15,153 nt of DNA, taken from the NCBI GenBank assembly GCA_945483525.1, contig CALYRV010000041.1, positions 1-15,153 of the forward strand, in the 5' to 3' direction. The notes beneath the pieces were generated by a model, which was given only the letters and a program-made list of their open reading frames with translations, did not search any database and had not been told where the DNA came from. Position numbers and translations under genes: made by a program. The stretch comes from an uncultured Verrucomicrobiota bacterium. Lineage in GTDB: Bacteria > Verrucomicrobiota > Kiritimatiellia > RFP12 > UBA1067. Shown here in pieces: positions 7,336 to 15,148 of the stretch (within the stretch, counting starts at the first letter, position 1; each line of letters starts with the position of its first letter).

Positions 7336-8389
7336 GGGGGGCCCCATCCTTTTCTTCTTCAGGAAGGAGAGCCTTGAATTCGTCCGATGCCTCGATCTTG
7401 GCGTTTTTGACGATATTCTGGATAAAAGTGCTCATTTTAGCACGTTCATCGCGCTTTTTGAGGAATCCAATGACCTCTTCCTTGGCAGGAACGTCACGAA
7501 TTTCGCTAGTCTTGACGAGGATGTGGCTGGCCTGGACCTTCTCGGGTTCGGCGGGTTTGTCATCCTTGGCCTCGACCGCAGGGATTTTCTTAGTGACGAG
7601 GATGAGGTGATAGCCGAACTGGGTCTTCACTGGCTCAGAGACCTTTCCGACGGGCAACGAGAACGCGACCTTGTCGAATTCTGGGACCATCGCGCCGTGA
7701 GTGAAGGCGCCGAGGTCACCGCCTTTGGCAGACGACGGACAACCGGACTCTTTCTTGGCGAGTTCAGCGAACAGCGACGGGACGTTGGTAACGGTGGGAT
7801 TGGCAAGCTTCGCCTGAAGCTCCTTGATCTTCGCGAGGGCGACAGCATCGGACTTCGCGGCGATGGTGTTGTTGGAAATGACTCCATCGATGATCTTCTG
7901 TGCTTCGGCGGTGTAATCGGTGGATTCTTTGGCGAGTTCGGCCTTAAGCAACTTGTCGATTAGGATGCCGTTCTCAAACTCTTCCATTGCGCGATCCTTG
8001 CCGAGCGGGAACTTCTCGATGAATTCCTGCAGACTCTTGGGGGCGTCGGGCTGGTTGGCAACATTCTTGAGGAATTCCTCTTCGCGAGTCTTGCGATCTT
8101 CATCGGTCACCGCATAACCGGCGGTCTTGGCGGCGTCGACGAGGGCATTCTCCATGATGAAGCTCTGCGCAAGCTGGTGCTTGAACATCTGCTTGGCGTA
8201 TTCGAGCTGGTTGGTAGGAATGCGGTCGCCTTGCGCTGCGATCAGCTTCTCGATGTCGGCGTTAAGCGTTTCGACGGTGAGGACGCGCCCGTTGACGCTG
8301 ATGGCGGTGGTTCCAGACTCCTTCTTGCCGCAACCAGCGATGATCGCGACGGCGAGAACAGCGGTGCCGATAATCTGAATCTTGTTCAT
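7316..8389 (-). CDS. PpiC-type peptidyl-prolyl cis-trans isomerase lipoprotein (SurA/PrsA-like)
   Basis: This 357-residue protein starts with a lipoprotein signal peptide: [20 protein letters not shown] has the lipobox IAGC and the lipidated Cys at 20. An alpha-helical SurA_N-like chaperone segment follows (about 40-190, rich in Lys/Glu and Gln). A parvulin domain at about 200-285 has [30 protein letters not shown] and [10 protein letters not shown]. These are the usual PpiC landmarks. The role is periplasmic or membrane-anchored folding of exported and outer-membrane proteins. The C-terminal part repeats the phrase ASHILV ([12 protein letters not shown]), the usual start of a parvulin domain, so a second incomplete parvulin domain may be present at about residues 290-330. 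It lies 10 bp after recO, and its Shine-Dalgarno (AAGGAT) overlaps the recO stop, so it is in the same operon. Confidence 0.87.
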   Translation of the reverse strand: MNKIQIIGTAVLAVAIIAGCGKKESGTTAISVNGRVLTVETLNADIEKLIAAQGDRIPTNQLEYAKQMFKHQLAQSFIMENALVDAAKTAGYAVTDEDRKTREEEFLKNVANQPDAPKSLQEFIEKFPLGKDRAMEEFENGILIDKLLKAELAKESTDYTAEAQKIIDGVISNNTIAAKSDAVALAKIKELQAKLANPTVTNVPSLFAELAKKESGCPSSAKGGDLGAFTHGAMVPEFDKVAFSLPVGKVSEPVKTQFGYHLILVTKKIPAVEAKDDKPAEPEKVQASHILVKTSEIRDVPAKEEVIGFLKKRDERAKMSTFIQNIVKNAKIEASDEFKALLPEEEKDGAPLETEAK

Positions 8390-8399
8390 TTTGCTTTCA

Positions 8400-9083
8400 T
8401 TATCCTTGGTTTGGTTTACAAATCAACTGCAGAACAGACCTCCGGGAATCGGAGGTCAATTCAAGGCTGAGCGTATATAATACACTAATTACCCGTGCCG
8501 CGTCTAGCAGAATTTTCACGTCTGAAGTGCTACGAATGTTATCCAAGCAGGCGGCTGTGGTTTCGGGTATTGGGATTCTGCGCTCGTTTGGGAATGAAAT
8601 GTCGCCCCCTTTATAGGGAATTTCCGGCCACACACCGGAGATTTCCAGCGCTTTCTTCTCAAACTCCAGCATTGAAGATAGCAGGTCTGTAGTCTTAGCG
8701 TTGCGAAGCGAATCAAGCGCGGATGCGAGAAGGTCGAACCATTCAGCCGCGTCAGGACCTGCCGGAGCGAGTTCTGCGGCGATATGCCGAAAGTGCTCGG
8801 CGAGGACGAGTTGTCGGTAGTCGCCACGGAGAAAATCGCGTGAATCTTTTGGGGTGCATTCGCGTAGCGGGTGGAGATCCCCTTTCGCTCGCGCGTAATA
8901 GAGGATTTCGCACGTATAGTTGAGATCGTATTGTCCAAGGAATGCACTCTTGGGACGTACCGCACCTTTGACGACTGTGGCGACCCTGCCTGAAGGAGTG
9001 AGCCAGCTAGTGACATGGCTAGTCTTAGACCACGGATGGATCCCGAGGCATATTGCGTCCGTCTTGATCGTCTCGCCAGCCAT
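8400..9083 (-). CDS. recO: DNA repair protein RecO
   Basis: RecO works with RecR to load RecA on SSB-covered DNA in the RecFOR gap-repair pathway. The 227-residue protein has the typical N-terminal OB-fold opening ([20 protein letters not shown], then [20 protein letters not shown]). The motif [19 protein letters not shown] follows, then a helical domain beginning LRECTPKDS and containing the segment [16 protein letters not shown]. The OB-fold phrases are the basis of the call. No CxxC zinc-finger pairs are visible in the C-terminal part, so it would be a zinc-less type like that of E. coli. Length is close to the family average of 230-250. Its ATG overlaps the stop of the upstream methylthiotransferase gene by one base (TAATG on the minus strand), indicating translational coupling. 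Confidence 0.85.
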   Translation of the reverse strand: MAGETIKTDAICLGIHPWSKTSHVTSWLTPSGRVATVVKGAVRPKSAFLGQYDLNYTCEILYYARAKGDLHPLRECTPKDSRDFLRGDYRQLVLAEHFRHIAAELAPAGPDAAEWFDLLASALDSLRNAKTTDLLSSMLEFEKKALEISGVWPEIPYKGGDISFPNERRIPIPETTAACLDNIRSTSDVKILLDAARVISVLYTLSLELTSDSRRSVLQLICKPNQG

Positions 9084-10255
9084 TAGTTTCTCGTGCCGTA
9101 AAGAACGCCGTCGTGCGCCTCTCTGATCTGGAACTGGATCTTCTTTCGGCGCTCGCTTTCCTTTTGCGGAGCATCCGTATCGTTACTTCGTTCCTCGAAC
9201 CAAAGATATTCGCCGGTCCAGCCGCACGCTCGGTTTTCGCTCTCGACCACCACTTCGACGGTCTTGCCTATGAACTTCCGCGCATAGGCCCGGCGATTCG
9301 ACTCCCCGATTTTCGCCAATGCCTTGGCGCGCATGGCCACAAGTGCGTGATCAAGTTGTGTGGGCATTGTCGCCGCTGGGGTCCCTGGTCGGCGCGAGAA
9401 GGGGAAGGAGTGGATGTTCACAACCTTGAGCCGCATTAACAGTGACTCGCTTTCCATCTGGTCACGTTCGGTTTCGCCAGGAAATCCTGCGATCATGTCG
9501 CAGCCGAGGGCAATGGACGGCATCAGCGAGCGCGCCTTGTGCATCAGTATCTCCGCATTTTCGGCTGTATAAGGACGATTCATCATCGATAGGATTCGAT
9601 TCGATCCGCTCTGTATTGGCATGTGGAGGAACCGGCAGACGTTTTCGTGTTCTGCCATCGCGTCAATAGTCTCTTCGGCGGAGAGGAACGGCTCGAGCGA
9701 TCCGAGGCGGATTCTGCAGCTCTGGTCGATTTCTGCCAGCGCTGCGATGAGGTCTGGAAGCCGCTTGCCGCCGCTCGCGTACAGCGACAGATTGCAGCCG
9801 GTAAGGATGATCTCGTGATAGCCGGCATCGACGAATCGCTTCGCCTTGTCGATTGCGGTCTGGAAATCTTCGGAGACGCTTTTGCCGCGAAAACGAGGGA
9901 CGATGCAGAAGGTGCATTCGCCGTTGCATCCGTTCTGCGTCTTCAGATAAGCGCGTGCGGTGCTCATTGGCACCGGCGGAGTAGCGTCTTTCTGCTTGAC
10001 GACGAAGGGGCGCGCTTCCTTGAGACAGCCGGTGACGTGGATGCGCTTGTTGGGATACTTCTCGCGAAGGTGTGCGATGAACTTTTCGCAGTCGTGCTGT
10101 GCGCGGGACGTGACCGAACAGCCTCGGATCACGAAGAAATCAGCTTCCTGGTGGGATGTGACCACATTGTGTCCGATCGCTAGGCATTTCGCCTCGTCTT
10201 CCAACGCCTCTGCACGGTTCAGTCGGCACCCGAATGTTTCGAAACACACGTTCAT
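9083..10255 (-). CDS. mtaB: tRNA N6-threonylcarbamoyladenosine 2-methylthiotransferase, MtaB type
   Basis: This is a radical SAM enzyme adding a methylthio group, most likely to t6A37 of ANN-decoding tRNAs. The N-terminal UPF0004 domain has FGCRLN (C10), RGCSVT (C46) and TGCLKE (C77), which hold the auxiliary [4Fe-4S] cluster. The radical SAM motif is CNGECTFC (C110, C114, C117), followed by IVPRFRGK. Later signatures are LTGCNLSLY, RLGSLEP, HMPIQSGSNRIL and MIAGFPGE, and a C-terminal TRAM-like domain (FIGKTVEVVVE). GCRLNRAE and LKTQNGC fit MtaB better than MiaB or RimO. With 390 residues it is shorter than the usual 430-450; the linker between C77 and C110 is compressed. It is the first gene of the minus-strand operon. 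No Shine-Dalgarno sequence precedes the ATG, and a TATAAT lies only 7 bases upstream of it. Confidence 0.88.
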   Translation of the reverse strand: MNVCFETFGCRLNRAEALEDEAKCLAIGHNVVTSHQEADFFVIRGCSVTSRAQHDCEKFIAHLREKYPNKRIHVTGCLKEARPFVVKQKDATPPVPMSTARAYLKTQNGCNGECTFCIVPRFRGKSVSEDFQTAIDKAKRFVDAGYHEIILTGCNLSLYASGGKRLPDLIAALAEIDQSCRIRLGSLEPFLSAEETIDAMAEHENVCRFLHMPIQSGSNRILSMMNRPYTAENAEILMHKARSLMPSIALGCDMIAGFPGETERDQMESESLLMRLKVVNIHSFPFSRRPGTPAATMPTQLDHALVAMRAKALAKIGESNRRAYARKFIGKTVEVVVESENRACGWTGEYLWFEERSNDTDAPQKESERRKKIQFQIREAHDGVLYGTRN

Positions 10256-10262
10256 TTTTCAA

Positions 10263-10268
10263 ATTATA
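10263..10268 (-). promoter_or_regulatory. Candidate -10 box for the mtaB-recO-ppi operon
   Basis: The minus strand reads ATACTATAATTTGAAAAATG, where the final ATG is the mtaB start. TATAAT is a perfect -10 hexamer, but no good -35 is found 16-19 bases upstream. If it is used, transcription would begin at or within one or two bases of the start codon, giving a leaderless mRNA. The alternative is that the match is chance in an AT-rich spacer. Confidence 0.4.
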
Positions 10269-10301
10269 GTATATCAAATATCATCCAGGCGAAATTTGTC
10301 C

Positions 10302-10330
10302 TTGTGCGTGAACGAAAATTGTAGGATAAT
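10302..10330 (+). promoter_or_regulatory. Candidate sigma70-type promoter for the TSP3/hydrolase gene
   Basis: TTGTGC (10302-10307) and GATAAT (10325-10330) are separated by 17 bases. The predicted start near 10337 leaves only about six bases before the ATG at 10343, and no Shine-Dalgarno sequence is present. This would again mean a leaderless or near-leaderless message. It shares the 87-bp divergent region with the mtaB operon. Confidence 0.45.
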
Positions 10331-10342
10331 ACTTCTATACCT

Positions 10343-13300
10343 ATGTTAGAGCAGGCCTGGAATAGTTTTCAGCAGGCGCTTGATGACCTTGACGGCGACG
10401 AGATCCCGGATAGGGAGGAGCTGGGTGTAACGGAGCCGTCACCTTACAATTCGTCCTGTTGGAGTGGCATCAGCAACCAGTGCGCGATTTGGCCGTCGTC
10501 AACGGTCGCCGATGCGGGTTCCGTCACGATCACGCTTCCGTATTCTTGCACGATTAACGGCGTGACATACTCCAAAGCGCGGGTGATCATGGACGGGACG
10601 ATTTATCTGCTTGATCCTGCCCATGAGAATACCTATGGAGTTCCTTCGTTTGACTGGCCGCCGTCGTTGGCGGATGGTAATCTTTGCGGTTGGCGTGCTG
10701 TGGCGATAGTCGCGTTCGGTGATAATCTCGCTCTTGACGGTCCGCGGTACAATTCGCAGACCTGGTACGGCGAGTGCGAACTTCCGAGTGGTCCGGCGAG
10801 CGTAATCGAATTTTATAACGCGTGTTTCTATAGCGAGCGTCGATCGGACAGTCCGCATCTCGTTTCGTTCCAGATCGTATTGCCGCATAATGAGCCGAAT
10901 GTCGTTTATCTGAATTATCCGTCGATGTGTCCGGAATCGTATTATGTTTCGCGCGGGGTTACGATCGGAGTTCAGTGTCCTTATCTCGATCCGATTCATG
11001 ACGGGGATTGGTATTACAATCTTGCTTGGATTCCTACGTCCGCATTTTTCGGTGCGAGGCAGACGCTTAAGGTTACGATTGGACACGGAACCGATCCCGC
11101 CTGCTTTGATTCGGACGGCGACGGGTTTTCGGACGGTGTCGAAGTCAAGTTGTTCGGAACCGATCCGACGGTGGCGGATGACGATTCAGATTCAGACGGG
11201 CTGCCGGATGTCGTGGAGATCCGTATCGGTACGGATCCGGAGGATGCGGATACAGACAATGACGGGCTTGATGACGGCTATGAATACGCCGCCGGTCTTG
11301 ATCCATGCCATCCCGACACGGATCGGGACGGATTGCCTGACGGCTGGGAGGTGGAATATGACCTTGATCCTGGTTGCGCTACGGGAGATAATGGCACGCA
11401 TGGTGATCCTGATCACGACGGACTATCCAACATCGACGAATATCAGAATGGCTGCAATCCGCGCGTTCCAGATACCGACAGGGACGGTGTGAGTGACGGC
11501 GTGGAAGTCGGTCAGGGTTCTGATCCGACGGATGTTTCAGACGGCGGCGAGGCTCCAAGTGCGGATCTTTTCCGTGAGCTCACGTTCAACATCGGCGGAG
11601 ATTGGGCAGCATGGGAATTGACGGTCGCTGGATTAGGTCCGTATGACACCCGCATCAGAAAGATCAGCATGGGGGCTCCAGATGCGCCGAACACGACGAC
11701 ATTAGGTATGCGCAAGGGCAATTCATATCGCCTGTCTATGCGTTGGCTTAATTGTGACGGACATACGGATCGTCAGGCACCATGGTATTGTTGGCAAGCT
11801 CAAATCGACGGCTTGCCGACGACCAAGACATATGACGATTATTCGAATTTGCGGTTGTCGGGTAGTGAGATCGTTGTCGGATCGGGTTGGATTGCGGAAA
11901 ATTCAGACGGGCTTCTGACGGAGCATATCCATGAATCGACCGCCAAATTGGACGGGAGTTCTGGTGGCGGCAATGTCGCGGAGGGGCTCGAAGCGACGCT
12001 ATACGTCCTTGGCGATCCGCGGCTGGTCTTTGACTACGACCGCGACGGAGAGATTGATGACGTGGACGTCGTGAAGACGAAGCAGGGTAAGGTCTTCCGC
12101 TTCTGGATCAACGACGACAACGATAGCGGCGACACGAACGAAAGTGAGAACGACAGGCCAGGATCGGGACCGAATCACGGCAATGACCATGTCGATGGTC
12201 GGTGTGATCTTCTTGATTTCACGCCGGTGTGGATCGATACTACGGATGTGTTTCCTCCGGGAACTCCGTCGTCAATCTCGAACGAGGTGGTCTGGAAGGT
12301 GCGGTCGTCTTGCGTGAATGCAGTATGGTCGTACGCGGACTGCGAGAATGCAGGATCGTTTCAGCGGCAGGGTGAGCTGTATGACTTCGGAACGTCGCTT
12401 ACGGATATTCCAGAAAGTGCGTCGGTCGTGAACCTTTCTGAAGGGCAGTGTCTACCGCAACTGCTGATGCAGGCGATGAGAGCTGATCCTGGCAAGGGTG
12501 TGTTCCTGATCGAGGGCTGTGCGGCGGGGACGAATCTTGTTGTGGAAGGGTGGAGTTCGTCGTCATCCAAGGTAGTGGTCTCCAATTGTGCGAATATCTG
12601 CATAACGCCCGTGGAGAGTATGTATTGGTTTCACTCGCTTTACGGTGCGGAATCGGACAACAGTTTCACCCCGCCTCGGATAGCCGCTCCTACGAATCTC
12701 TGGGATGTCGCGATCTGCGACAAGGACGTCTTCTTTACCCACGGCTTTCGGGTGAATGAGCAAGACGCTCATGCCTGGGGTGCGGAAGTGTTCAAGCGCT
12801 TCTGGCAGTCCGGCTCGAACGCGAGATTTCACATGTTCACCTGGGCCGGGGCGTACGGTTGGCCTGATAGCGGACTCTACTATCCTAAGAACGCCTATCA
12901 GGCGCAGATGTCGGGTGGTGCGCTCAAACGTCTGATCGAACGTGAACAGGCGGATTCGTCAAAACGCATCCTGATGACGCAGTCTCTCGGGAACATGGTC
13001 GCGTGCGAGGCCTTGCGCGAAGGACTTCAGGTCGCGCAGTACTATATGTTCGATGCGGCGCTTCCGTCGGAGTCGATTGACGAGACGCTCCGCGTGGAGT
13101 CATCGGACGACGCGGGATTCAGCAAATACGTCCGCCCCGACTGGCACGACTATACCAACGCCTGCTGGGCGTCCAACTGGTATCGCTTCTTCGAGAACGA
13201 TCCGAGCGACGCCAGAGGAAAGATGAAGTGGCCCGGTCGCTTTACGGATGCCCTTGCGAACGCGACTGAGGTGTTCAACTACTATTCGAGCGGGGACAGT

Positions 13301-13831
13301 GTGTTTCACGAGACTGAAGATCCGCCTTGGCTTTTGGAAGGCATGGATGAATCTAATGACAATTACTGTTGGCAAAAGCAGGAGACGCTCAAGGGCATGA
13401 AGATTGTGGCCGGCACGGCTTATGGCGGCTGGGGATTCCATCGCTGGCGAATTGCTGGATTCGATTATCAATATACAAGTATAGAAGCGGCGAATATGGT
13501 TGTCGACGGTTCGATCACGAATAATCCGGTGTTTGACCGTGGCTATGCCCCGATGCTATCGGGTGGTGCGTCCGAGCAAGAGGTGTTCACGGCGCTGGCG
13601 AAATACATCCCCGCGTTGTCCAGTCCGGTGGGCGGGAATAAGGTCCTCGATTCGACGGATTATTTTGACTTCGATATGAATCAAGAGCGGTTCGTACCTC
13701 GTCCGAATGGCTGGGGACGTCCAGCTGTAAAGAATCAAACCCCTTGGTTGCACTCAGACATGAAGGATATGGCTTTTTTCTACGTGTATAAACTGTACGA
13801 ACAACTTATTCAGAAAGGAAACCTAAAATGA
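10343..13831 (+). CDS. Large Cys-rich TSP3-repeat protein with C-terminal alpha/beta hydrolase domain
   Basis: I do not recognise a named family for this 1162-residue protein. Residues about 19-28 (LDGDEIPDRE) are one calcium-loop motif. Residues about 40-250 look like a beta-rich domain. Residues about 256-400 hold six or so thrombospondin type-3 / EF-hand-like loops (DSDGDGFSD, DTDNDGLDD, DTDRDGLPD, DPDHDGLSN, DTDRDGVSD), which normally bind calcium in secreted proteins. A dockerin-like DYDRDGEIDD is at 564. The C-terminal 370 residues form an alpha/beta hydrolase: FFTHGF (H800-G801) as oxyanion strand and MTQSLGNMV with probable nucleophile S881. FDAAL with D904 and LHSDMKDMAF with H1137 are candidate Asp and His. 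The nucleophile elbow has Thr where most have Gly. There are 25 cysteines. Everything suggests an extracytoplasmic protein, yet no signal peptide is visible at this start. It could be a lipase/esterase, peptidase or effector. It overlaps the next gene by ATGA. Confidence 0.75.
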   Translation: MLEQAWNSFQQALDDLDGDEIPDREELGVTEPSPYNSSCWSGISNQCAIWPSSTVADAGSVTITLPYSCTINGVTYSKARVIMDGTIYLLDPAHENTYGVPSFDWPPSLADGNLCGWRAVAIVAFGDNLALDGPRYNSQTWYGECELPSGPASVIEFYNACFYSERRSDSPHLVSFQIVLPHNEPNVVYLNYPSMCPESYYVSRGVTIGVQCPYLDPIHDGDWYYNLAWIPTSAFFGARQTLKVTIGHGTDPACFDSDGDGFSDGVEVKLFGTDPTVADDDSDSDGLPDVVEIRIGTDPEDADTDNDGLDDGYEYAAGLDPCHPDTDRDGLPDGWEVEYDLDPGCATGDNGTHGDPDHDGLSNIDEYQNGCNPRVPDTDRDGVSDGVEVGQGSDPTDVSDGGEAPSADLFRELTFNIGGDWAAWELTVAGLGPYDTRIRKISMGAPDAPNTTTLGMRKGNSYRLSMRWLNCDGHTDRQAPWYCWQAQIDGLPTTKTYDDYSNLRLSGSEIVVGSGWIAENSDGLLTEHIHESTAKLDGSSGGGNVAEGLEATLYVLGDPRLVFDYDRDGEIDDVDVVKTKQGKVFRFWINDDNDSGDTNESENDRPGSGPNHGNDHVDGRCDLLDFTPVWIDTTDVFPPGTPSSISNEVVWKVRSSCVNAVWSYADCENAGSFQRQGELYDFGTSLTDIPESASVVNLSEGQCLPQLLMQAMRADPGKGVFLIEGCAAGTNLVVEGWSSSSSKVVVSNCANICITPVESMYWFHSLYGAESDNSFTPPRIAAPTNLWDVAICDKDVFFTHGFRVNEQDAHAWGAEVFKRFWQSGSNARFHMFTWAGAYGWPDSGLYYPKNAYQAQMSGGALKRLIEREQADSSKRILMTQSLGNMVACEALREGLQVAQYYMFDAALPSESIDETLRVESSDDAGFSKYVRPDWHDYTNACWASNWYRFFENDPSDARGKMKWPGRFTDALANATEVFNYYSSGDSVFHETEDPPWLLEGMDESNDNYCWQKQETLKGMKIVAGTAYGGWGFHRWRIAGFDYQYTSIEAANMVVDGSITNNPVFDRGYAPMLSGGASEQEVFTALAKYIPALSSPVGGNKVLDSTDYFDFDMNQERFVPRPNGWGRPAVKNQTPWLHSDMKDMAFFYVYKLYEQLIQKGNLK

Positions 13832-14820
13832 TGCGCAAGTTCATTGTGTTTGCTGTGCTGAGTCCTCTTGTCTTGCAGGTTGTGGCCATGGAACCGGCTA
13901 TGGAGGATGCGATTCGCCATGGCGCGATGGCGAAAATCTGTTATCGTGTCATTGACGACGAGGGATGTCCGGTCAGTAATGCTGTTGCTCATGTTTGGTT
14001 CAGTTCATATGCGCGGCATCAAGATGATGCGGACTGGCTGGTGACGACGGATACGAATGGTATGTTTACCGTCGAGCATCGCACCAATGAGTCGCTTGAT
14101 TGCGGTTTCGATAAGGACGGGTACTATCATTCGTCGGACCAGATTTTGTTTCGGGACAGAAAGGATGTTCCTGTGAAGGTCAGGGACGGCAAATGGCAGC
14201 CTTACGGCGAGATGCGGACGGTGGTGTTGAAGAAGATTAAGAATCCAGGGACGTGCATTATCCCAAAGCAGGGAGGACAGTTTACTTGGAATATCCCGGC
14301 GTTTGGCCAGTGGATTGGATTTGATTTTGAGAATTTCGATTGGACGGCTCCTTATGGATGCGGTAAAAGCACGGATATTCTTTTGAAATTCCAGAGTAAA
14401 TGCAATAGGCGATTTGTTGATTACGAGTATGAAATGGATGTTTGTTTTACTAATTATCAATATGCGGGGGCGTATGTTTGTGGTCTTGACAAATATTCGG
14501 ATCTCGAAATTCCGTATTGCGCAAATACGAACGGCGAATTTCGAACTTCGTTCCACTTTGTGATGAAGAAGTCTCCCGCGCAACGCATAATGGAATGTGT
14601 CGAACAGGATCAGTGTCTTGTGTTCAGGACGCGGACCGCATTAGATGATAATGGAAATCTAAAAACGGCGCATTATGGGGTGATTGTTGGGATGTGGGGT
14701 TTTGGTGACAAGCAGATGGGCGTTGGTGATGCTTGTTTTAATATAATTGAGAATGATGTCAATATTGAAGACGGACGGACATTACGCGACAAGATCAAGA
14801 ACTATAAGAAAGAGCGATGA
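13828..14820 (+). CDS. Secreted hypothetical protein with N-terminal Ig-like (carboxypeptidase-regulatory-like) domain
   Basis: This 330-residue protein begins with a clear Sec signal peptide: MMRKFIVFAVLSPLVLQVVA, probable cleavage after VVA. Residues about 36-100 (DDEGCPVSNAVAHVWF, TDTNGMFTV, FDKDGYYHS) have the layout of a CarboxypepD_reg/SpaA-like beta-sandwich, where DxxGxPVxxAxV precedes TDxxGxF. The rest (about 120-330) is unrecognised, beta-rich and Cys-containing (PYGCGKS, SKCNRRF, DVCFTN, YVCGLD). A good Shine-Dalgarno sequence (AAAGGAAA, 13814-13821) sits before the ATG at 13828, which overlaps the hydrolase stop as ATGA. Translation is therefore coupled to the hydrolase, which suggests a partner, accessory or immunity role; this is inference. 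Base composition differs from the housekeeping genes: 14401-14460 has 18 G+C of 60, against 41 of 60 in dxr at 901-960. Confidence 0.75.
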   Translation: MMRKFIVFAVLSPLVLQVVAMEPAMEDAIRHGAMAKICYRVIDDEGCPVSNAVAHVWFSSYARHQDDADWLVTTDTNGMFTVEHRTNESLDCGFDKDGYYHSSDQILFRDRKDVPVKVRDGKWQPYGEMRTVVLKKIKNPGTCIIPKQGGQFTWNIPAFGQWIGFDFENFDWTAPYGCGKSTDILLKFQSKCNRRFVDYEYEMDVCFTNYQYAGAYVCGLDKYSDLEIPYCANTNGEFRTSFHFVMKKSPAQRIMECVEQDQCLVFRTRTALDDNGNLKTAHYGVIVGMWGFGDKQMGVGDACFNIIENDVNIEDGRTLRDKIKNYKKER

Positions 14821-15044
14821 GGCGCGGCAAGATGAAGTGGCCCGGACGGTTCACGGATGCGCTTGCGAACGCGGGCGAGGTGTTCAATTATTATTCGAGC
14901 GGCGATGCGGTGTTTGCGGAAGTTGACGGTATCCCGGACCTGCTGGACGATGTCGTTCACTAGGACGGCGGTTTCAATTGGCTTTGGCATGTCATCCCCT
15001 ATCCGGACCTTTCGGTGGCATTCAAGAACCACTGCTGGCAGAAA
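14817..15044 (+). pseudogene. Decayed partial copy of the hydrolase domain (residues 958-1012 of the upstream gene)
   Basis: Starting at the ATG that overlaps the stop of the preceding gene, the frame encodes MRRGKMKWPGRFTDALANAG and continues with EVFNYYSSGDAVF. Over 33 residues it is identical at 30 positions to hydrolase residues 958-990. It reaches an amber stop at 14961-14963 after 48 codons. The same frame continues past the stop for 52 codons and again meets the parental pattern at HCWQK (15030-15044), aligning with YCWQK at hydrolase residues 1008-1012. Between these blocks it holds about 22 residues more than the hydrolase, so it derives from a diverged paralogue rather than a fresh duplication. 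It has no nucleophile region and no own promoter. It may be dead, or a donor of sequence for recombination with the full gene. Confidence 0.7.
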
Positions 15045-15087
15045 CCACCCTTATCCCACTTTTTTGAATTGATGCAAGCAAAGCTTT

Positions 15088-15118
15088 CGAGCCGGGGCCG
15101 ATTCGGCGCTGGTGCTCG
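15088..15118. other. Inverted-repeat structure at the window end
   Basis: CGAGC (15088-15092) pairs with GCTCG (15114-15118) around an inner perfect palindrome GCCGATTCGGC (15097-15107). The role is unknown. It follows the end of similarity to the hydrolase and directly precedes a second hairpin. Confidence 0.4.
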
Positions 15119-15120
15119 CT

Positions 15121-15148
15121 AAATCCGCGTCGGATGCGCCGCGGATTT
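15121..15148. terminator. Hairpin, possible terminator or repeat end
   Basis: AAATCCGCG (15121-15129) and CGCGGATTT (15140-15148) form a perfect 9-bp stem with a 10-base loop. It begins right after an in-frame TAA (15118-15120) that closes the decayed hydrolase frame. In the plus direction the stem ends in ATTT but no U-tract follows, so intrinsic termination would be weak. The sequence continues beyond the window, so the full extent is unknown. Confidence 0.5.

Noticed and set aside
7262..7963. Open frame of 233 codons on the plus strand opposite the PpiC lipoprotein
   Set aside because: Runs through the minus-strand promoter and lipoprotein gene, Asp/Leu/Gly-rich without domain signals; antisense shadow.
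9623..10183. Open frame of 186 codons on the plus strand opposite mtaB
   Set aside because: No recognisable motif, and the opposite strand has all six cluster cysteines and the radical SAM signatures of mtaB.
10944..11492. Alternative plus-strand frame of 182 codons inside the TSP3 region
   Set aside because: Arises from repeated GAC/GAT-rich calcium-loop codons read out of frame; the main frame shows clear DxDxDG motifs.
11100..11540. Possible tandem DNA repeat or CRISPR-like array in the aspartate-rich region
   Set aside because: Periodicity is at protein level (calcium loops); DNA units vary in length and sequence and there are no constant repeats with spacers.
14964..15044. Stop-codon readthrough at the amber codon 14961-14963
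   Set aside because: The frame continues with recognisable similarity, but the fragment lacks the rest of the enzyme, so simple decay explains it better than recoding.
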